A stretch of 64,000 nt of DNA from a virus, in IMG/VR virus record IMGVR_UViG_3300023179_000017, positions 1-64,000 of that record; one strand, 5' to 3'. The translations under genes and the position numbers were made by a program. The notes under the pieces are model-generated. The model saw only the letters and a list, made by a program, of their open reading frames with translations, had not been told where the DNA came from and searched no databases. This document shows, in pieces, positions 60,079 through 64,000 of this stretch (within the stretch, counting starts at the first letter, position 1; each line of letters starts with the position of its first letter).

Positions 60079-60217
60079 CTTTTGGAACGGCTTTGAGAAG
60101 AAGGCTTCTTTTAAAAGAATGCTCCTTCACAGCATCATGACGGGGAAACCACTTCGCATGAAAGGGCATAGCCGAAAAAGTATTTTTAGAACAAGTGTTG
60201 GAAAGTCGACCCGATGA
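60062..60217 (+). CDS. 51-residue basic protein with N-terminal GFEKKA tag
   Basis: Begins MVMKNNFWNGFEKKASFKR with AGGA upstream of ATG 60062. The N-terminal tag matches the recurring motif at a fixed distance from Met. The rest is basic (MKGHSRKSIFRTSVGKSTR). The stop overlaps the next ATG (ATGA). A highly basic tail suggests nucleic-acid or membrane binding. Possibly packaged or processed in the virion. Confidence 0.6.
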   Translation: MVMKNNFWNGFEKKASFKRMLLHSIMTGKPLRMKGHSRKSIFRTSVGKSTR

Positions 60218-61023
60218 TTACTTTAAAGTGGCAAAAATATCCAGGTAGCACCGTTGGTAGTTTTAAAATATACCGAAGCATTATGGGTTTTATGGCACCT
60301 TTAAGTGGCGTAACCTACGGCGCAACTTTAATTTTAAAAATAAACGGCAAGCCACAACAGACTGTCACCTTTGAAGATGATCCGGTAGCAGATATCAATG
60401 CTGCCATCACAGGCGGTAAAGCCTTTCTTTCAAATTCCGGCACACACTTTATTTTTAGATCAGATATCCGACAAGCTCCGGGGTCTGTGGAGATTGTGGG
60501 GGGAACTGCAATGGGTCCTTTGGGACTTACTGCACGGCTTATCACCCAGACCTCGGAAGATACCCTAGTCGCCACACTCTCTGACACGACAACTGAATAT
60601 ACAGACCTAGACGGAGTGCTCTGCGATTACTACGCTATCTCAACCGTCACAGACGGGGTTGAGAGCGACAAGTCAGGCTACCAACGACCTATTGAGGCAA
60701 CAGGTCCCATCTGCGTCATTGAAGGGACTATCACAAACTTACAAGGCACAGCAGCCTCCGATGTCGAGGTCAAAGCTACCATTCAAGTGCCTACAGAAAT
60801 CGTGAGTGGTACAGCCATTACTTTAAAGCCCATTACGACACGCACCGACAAATTTGGAAAATTCAGTCTTCCTCTTTTACAAAAGGCCCTAATTAAACTA
60901 GAAATACCAGATATAGGGTTTATGCAATTATTTAAAGTTCCAGAACAGACTTGTGTATTCTTATCTGATTTAGTGTCGGACGAGGATGCCTATTATCCAA
61001 TCGGATATAGAGGGGCAACCTGA
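60214..61023 (+). CDS. Fibronectin-like / transthyretin-like neck-region protein
   Basis: 269 residues. LKWQKYPGSTVGSFKIYRS and a later YYAISTVTDGVES are the outer strands of a fibronectin-type III fold, split by an inserted beta region (about 30-125: TLILKINGKPQQTV, RSDIRQAPGSVEIVGG). C-terminal residues 165-269 (CVIEGTITNLQG, then RTDKFGKFSLPL) form a transthyretin-like module as in the gene at 57289. Its stop overlaps the portal ATG. Probably a structural protein of the neck or head. Confidence 0.6.
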   Translation: MITLKWQKYPGSTVGSFKIYRSIMGFMAPLSGVTYGATLILKINGKPQQTVTFEDDPVADINAAITGGKAFLSNSGTHFIFRSDIRQAPGSVEIVGGTAMGPLGLTARLITQTSEDTLVATLSDTTTEYTDLDGVLCDYYAISTVTDGVESDKSGYQRPIEATGPICVIEGTITNLQGTAASDVEVKATIQVPTEIVSGTAITLKPITTRTDKFGKFSLPLLQKALIKLEIPDIGFMQLFKVPEQTCVFLSDLVSDEDAYYPIGYRGAT

Positions 61024-62948
61024 TGGCAGATTTACTGACAGGGAGCGAAGGCGCGCTTGATCCGAGTTTATCTATCGGCAGCAGCATGGTCGGTCAAAGA
61101 TATCCGAACCAGTTCTTTGACTTGGCTCAACAGTACATGCCCCCAACGATTAAAGAGCTTTTTCGTTGGTGTACCTTTTACTATTACAACTCTCCGCTTA
61201 TCGGAAGCACGATTAGTAAAATCAGCAGATATCCAATTACAGACCTCATTTTTGAATCCCACTTAGAGAGTACTAGACACCTTTGGGATAAAATCTTTAA
61301 TCATGAACTAAAGATTAAAAACCAGCTCATGGAAATAAACCTTGATTACCACGCTTATGGAAATGCTTTTGTTTCAGTTCACCTTCCCTTCACAAGATTT
61401 CTTATTTGTAAAAGCTGTAAATCCAGAGAGACCATCCAAAACGCCGACTGGTCTTTTAATACTTCAGCCTATGACTTTAATCTGAATTGCTCCAAATGCG
61501 GTACCAACGCAGCAGCCGAAGTAAAAGACGTTCCCTACAAAGACCGAAAAGGGATTCGTATCATTCGTTGGAACCCAGAAAATATTCAAGTTAAATACAA
61601 CGAGTACACCGGAAAAAGAATCTACATGTACTCGATTCCTTACCGACTTAAAAACGCTATCCAAAGAGGCGACAAAGACATCGTAGAAGATGTGCCTCTT
61701 ATTGTTCTTCAAGCGCTAAAAAGCCGAAGGCTCATTAGGTTTAACAGCGACAACTTCATGCACCTAAGAAGACCCTCTCTGGCAGAACAAGACCAGGGTT
61801 GGGGTAAGCCGCTTATTATCCATGTCCTAAAAGACATGTACTACCTCTACACTTTAAGAAGAGCGCAAGAAGCTATCGCCATGGAACACATTGTTCCGTT
61901 CGATATCATCTACCCTCTTCCTAACGCCCAACAAGACCCCTACCTGCACTTAGACCTTGCAAACTGGAGGGTTCAGATTGAGGGGATCATCCGAAAGCAC
62001 AGGCGTGATCCAAACTTCAAAGGCGTTATTCCGATTCCTGTTGGCTTTGGACGGCTTGGCGGCGATGGCAAGGCTATGCTCCTTACCCCAGAGCTTAACT
62101 ACTTAACACAGACCATTGTGGGCGGTATGGGGATTCCTCAGGAGTTCCTATTTGGGGGACTTAACTGGACTGGCAGTAGCATCAGCTTACGCACCCTTGA
62201 AAACGACTTTATTCAAAACAGATCCCAACTTTTAGATTTCGTAAACTGGATTAAAAATAAAATTCGAGTCTGGCAAAACTTACCTGATTTAGAAGAAATA
62301 AGATTTGCTGACTTTAGAATGGCTGATGACGTTCAAAGAAACCAGCAACTCATTGGACTAAATGCTTCTTTCAAAGTCTCAGACCAAACACTTCTGACTG
62401 AACTTGGGTTTGATTACGACCAAGAGATTAAAAAGATGGTCGAAGAGGTTTACTTACAAAACTACTTAAATGACATGAGAGCGAAAGCTTCAGCACGAAG
62501 CCAAGGCGAGTCTCAGCTCATTCAGTACAACTATCAAAACAAGATTCAGGAGCTAGCTCAAAAGGCTCAAGAAAAAGTTCAGCAGACGATGCCACAGATG
62601 GATCAAATGGAACAGCAAGCACCACAAGGATGGCAGCAAGCCATGCCAGAAGCGCTCCCTCAACAGGGAGACCCTTCTACTCAAGGAGTCGAGCAAGATA
62701 TCAAAGTAAGAGTGCGAAGATGGGCTAACAAGTTAATGAACTTTGCTCCCACAGAAGCTAGAACCGCCATCAATGAATTAAAATCTAAGATGCCAGATAT
62801 CGGAAGCGCTGTAGAACAAGAATACAACGCCCTAACAGCTGCTGAAACCCAAGGCGGTGGAAAAAGCATGGACAACGCTAAAAGCGTAATGCCAAACATG
62901 GCACCCTTACCAGAAAAGGGAGCGCCAACAAGAGCTGGAATGGTCTAG
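61023..62948 (+). CDS. Portal protein with inserted zinc ribbon
   Basis: 641 residues. The portal signature is the wing-to-clip region: ALEAIAMEHIVPFDII-like (QEAIAMEHIVPFDIIYPLP), GVIPIPVGFGRLGGDG, and the GGMGIPQEFLFGG segment followed by SLRTLENDFIQNRS. The early RYPITDLIF and YHAYGNAFVSV helices are typical. Between residues 129 and 159 CKSC and CSKC form a CxxC-x23-CxxC zinc-ribbon-like insertion. The C-terminal about 150 residues are Gln/Ala-rich and helical. It forms the dodecameric DNA channel and docks terminase. Coupled to the preceding gene by overlap. Confidence 0.85.
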   Translation: MADLLTGSEGALDPSLSIGSSMVGQRYPNQFFDLAQQYMPPTIKELFRWCTFYYYNSPLIGSTISKISRYPITDLIFESHLESTRHLWDKIFNHELKIKNQLMEINLDYHAYGNAFVSVHLPFTRFLICKSCKSRETIQNADWSFNTSAYDFNLNCSKCGTNAAAEVKDVPYKDRKGIRIIRWNPENIQVKYNEYTGKRIYMYSIPYRLKNAIQRGDKDIVEDVPLIVLQALKSRRLIRFNSDNFMHLRRPSLAEQDQGWGKPLIIHVLKDMYYLYTLRRAQEAIAMEHIVPFDIIYPLPNAQQDPYLHLDLANWRVQIEGIIRKHRRDPNFKGVIPIPVGFGRLGGDGKAMLLTPELNYLTQTIVGGMGIPQEFLFGGLNWTGSSISLRTLENDFIQNRSQLLDFVNWIKNKIRVWQNLPDLEEIRFADFRMADDVQRNQQLIGLNASFKVSDQTLLTELGFDYDQEIKKMVEEVYLQNYLNDMRAKASARSQGESQLIQYNYQNKIQELAQKAQEKVQQTMPQMDQMEQQAPQGWQQAMPEALPQQGDPSTQGVEQDIKVRVRRWANKLMNFAPTEARTAINELKSKMPDIGSAVEQEYNALTAAETQGGGKSMDNAKSVMPNMAPLPEKGAPTRAGMV

Positions 62949-62949
62949 T

Positions 62950-63162
62950 ATGTATGACATACAGCGACATACCCGCAGGTTTAATACGGAAAATACTTTG
63001 GACATGCAGTCGTATGACACTATCCTAAATAACCCTCTGTGCAGTATCATTAGAGAGGCGAGCGAAAAAATAACCGAAAAAGACTTTCAAGACGGCCAAA
63101 TGGTGAACGTACACGAGATGGTCATACTGGTGGTGACATGGGACGAAAAGATTCTTTTATAG
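62950..63162 (+). CDS. Small hypothetical protein after portal
   Basis: 70 residues; N-terminal MYDIQRHTRRFNTENTLDMQ and a hydrophobic-leaning end (VHEMVILVVTWDEKILL). It starts 1 base after the portal stop and overlaps the next gene by 25 bases. No family recognised. Confidence 0.5.
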   Translation: MYDIQRHTRRFNTENTLDMQSYDTILNNPLCSIIREASEKITEKDFQDGQMVNVHEMVILVVTWDEKILL

Positions 63163-63365
63163 CGGGCTTTGAAAAACGCGCTGCTTTTAAGTGGTATGAA
63201 AACCTAAAAGCACAACAAGCAAAGCCCATCTCTAAATTAAAACGTACGCTTGGGTGGGGTGCCATAGGAGGCGCCGCAGGGTTTTACGGTGTTCATAAGC
63301 TGACGCAAGATCCAGAGGAGAAAATGCTTAGTGACCAACAAAGACAAAATCAGGCAAGACATTAA
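63138..63365 (+). CDS. 75-residue protein with N-terminal GFEKRA tag and Gly/Ala hydrophobic segment
   Basis: MGRKDSFIAGFEKRAAFKWY, then a basic linker and WGAIGGAAGFYGVHKL, a Gly/Ala-rich hydrophobic stretch. The tag is the clearest example of the recurring motif. GGTGGTG precedes the ATG. It overlaps the previous gene by 25 bases and the next by 35. May be a virion membrane-active or ejected protein; inference. Confidence 0.6.
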   Translation: MGRKDSFIAGFEKRAAFKWYENLKAQQAKPISKLKRTLGWGAIGGAAGFYGVHKLTQDPEEKMLSDQQRQNQARH

Positions 63366-64000
63366 GACGTACGAGAAGTATAAGCGTCTTAAAAACTTGG
63401 GTAATGTCGGCCTTGTGGGCAGCTTGGGCGGACTTCCAATCGCGGGTTATAAACAAAACAAACCTGCAGCAGCAGCTCTTTTGGGAACGAGTTTTCTATC
63501 CGGATTTGTAGCTAAAAGATCCGAAAGAGAAGAGCGGGCTGCGCTAAACAGAATTAAAAGATTCTACGATTTAAGAGACACTAACCCCATGTTTAACTTA
63601 CCGGAGATTTTGCCTCTTCAAGAAAAGCGAGCCGCCACTGGAATTGTTGGGGCAGCTGCTATGGGGCTGGGGCACGCGTTGGGAATTAATGTTACGCCAG
63701 CAGAAGCAGTGGCAGCGGATTTTTTAGCTACTCCGGCCATGTTAGGTTTGGGTCTCTGGGCCACAAAACAAGGTATTAGAGTGTCCGCTAAAAGACATCT
63801 TGGTCAAAAGTTATCACCACACGGAAAAGCATATGCTCTAAGCATTGCTCCGCTTGGGGGTTTGAAGACTTTGTGGAATAAAAAGGTTGTTGATAGATTT
63901 ATAAGATATAAACCTAAGTCCGAAAGGGTTTTAAACGAGATTATTGAAAAACAAAACTTGGGCCAAGAGTTAACCCCACCACAAAAAATACTTTATGGCC
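63331..64000 (+). CDS. Hydrophobic basic protein, 3' end outside window
   Basis: Starts at GTG 63331, the only start after the in-frame stop at 63301; GAGGAG lies at 63315-63320. At least 223 residues: TNKDKIRQDIKTYEKYKRLK, Gly/Ala-rich hydrophobic segments (VGLVGSLGGLPIAGY, AAALLGTSFLSGF), then LQEKRAATGIVGAAAMGLG and a membrane-like AVAADFLATPAMLGLGLW. The KRA element again precedes a hydrophobic segment. It resembles an extended version of the preceding protein. Function unknown. Confidence 0.6.
   Translation, partial: MTNKDKIRQDIKTYEKYKRLKNLGNVGLVGSLGGLPIAGYKQNKPAAAALLGTSFLSGFVAKRSEREERAALNRIKRFYDLRDTNPMFNLPEILPLQEKRAATGIVGAAAMGLGHALGINVTPAEAVAADFLATPAMLGLGLWATKQGIRVSAKRHLGQKLSPHGKAYALSIAPLGGLKTLWNKKVVDRFIRYKPKSERVLNEIIEKQNLGQELTPPQKILYG

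Noticed and set aside
1-64000. tRNA genes, CRISPR arrays, integrase or insertion sequences
   Set aside because: No cloverleaf, spaced direct repeat array, recombinase signature or terminal inverted repeat was found in any gap; the repeats seen are within coding sequence.

Overview
The window is an internal piece of a large tailed double-stranded DNA phage genome. The morphotype is probably a myovirus, because a gp25-like wedge and a J/gp6-like wedge sit beside a hub candidate. No host gene, tRNA, CRISPR array, integrase or insertion sequence was seen. Genes are close-packed with many ATGA, TAATG and GTG/TTG overlaps. The host is probably Gram-negative: there are two lipobox proteins, one of them in a spanin-like overlapping pair, plus a peptidoglycan amidase. 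Genes run off both edges (a tape-measure-like gene on the left, a small hydrophobic protein on the right), so tail and head modules continue outside the window.

Layout. 1-14.3 kb: tail tube and baseplate operon (tape-measure-like, small proteins, hub-like, gp25-like, J-like, tail protein), with a sigma-70-family factor (6148-6873) translated in the middle of it. 14.3-36.4 kb: fibres and adhesins. These include two long paralogous coiled-coil fibres (22048-24786, 25492-28653) and a 2284-residue protein built from five Asp-box beta-propellers alternating with Ig-like domains. Between them lies a 55-codon lipoprotein made mostly of His and Cys. 36.5-37.9 kb: small proteins of unknown function, one with a probable signal peptide. 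37.9-41.9 kb and 43.6-44.6 kb: a sugar-nucleotide island (RmlB, RmlC, DegT aminotransferase, left-handed-helix acetyltransferase, two glycosyltransferases) flanking a lysis cassette (holin-like, inner- and outer-membrane spanin-like pair, opposite-strand amidase). 44.7-54.8 kb: a second receptor-binding cluster of mosaic fibres with carbohydrate-binding-like, tail-collar and C1q-like domains. 54.8-56.8 kb: zinc-ribbon protein, XhlA-like protein, second holin-like protein and a metallophosphoesterase. 56.9-64 kb: neck/head-proximal proteins and the portal.

How it fits together. The left operon builds the tail and baseplate. The two fibre clusters provide many alternative carbohydrate- or protein-binding tips that appear to be exchanged by recombination. 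The sugar island may decorate virion proteins or change host surface glycans. The lysis genes are embedded in the same region. Intergenic gaps repeatedly carry extended -10 promoters (TGnTAnnnT) without a recognisable -35 element. Several sit so close to the start codon that the messages would be leaderless.

The most unusual signals are the His/Cys-rich lipoprotein, a recurring N-terminal tag (F-x2-G-F-[EQK]-K-[RK]-A-like) on small proteins, the five-propeller adhesin, the domain-swapped fibre triad, the sugar island inside the fibre cluster, and divergent leaderless promoters.
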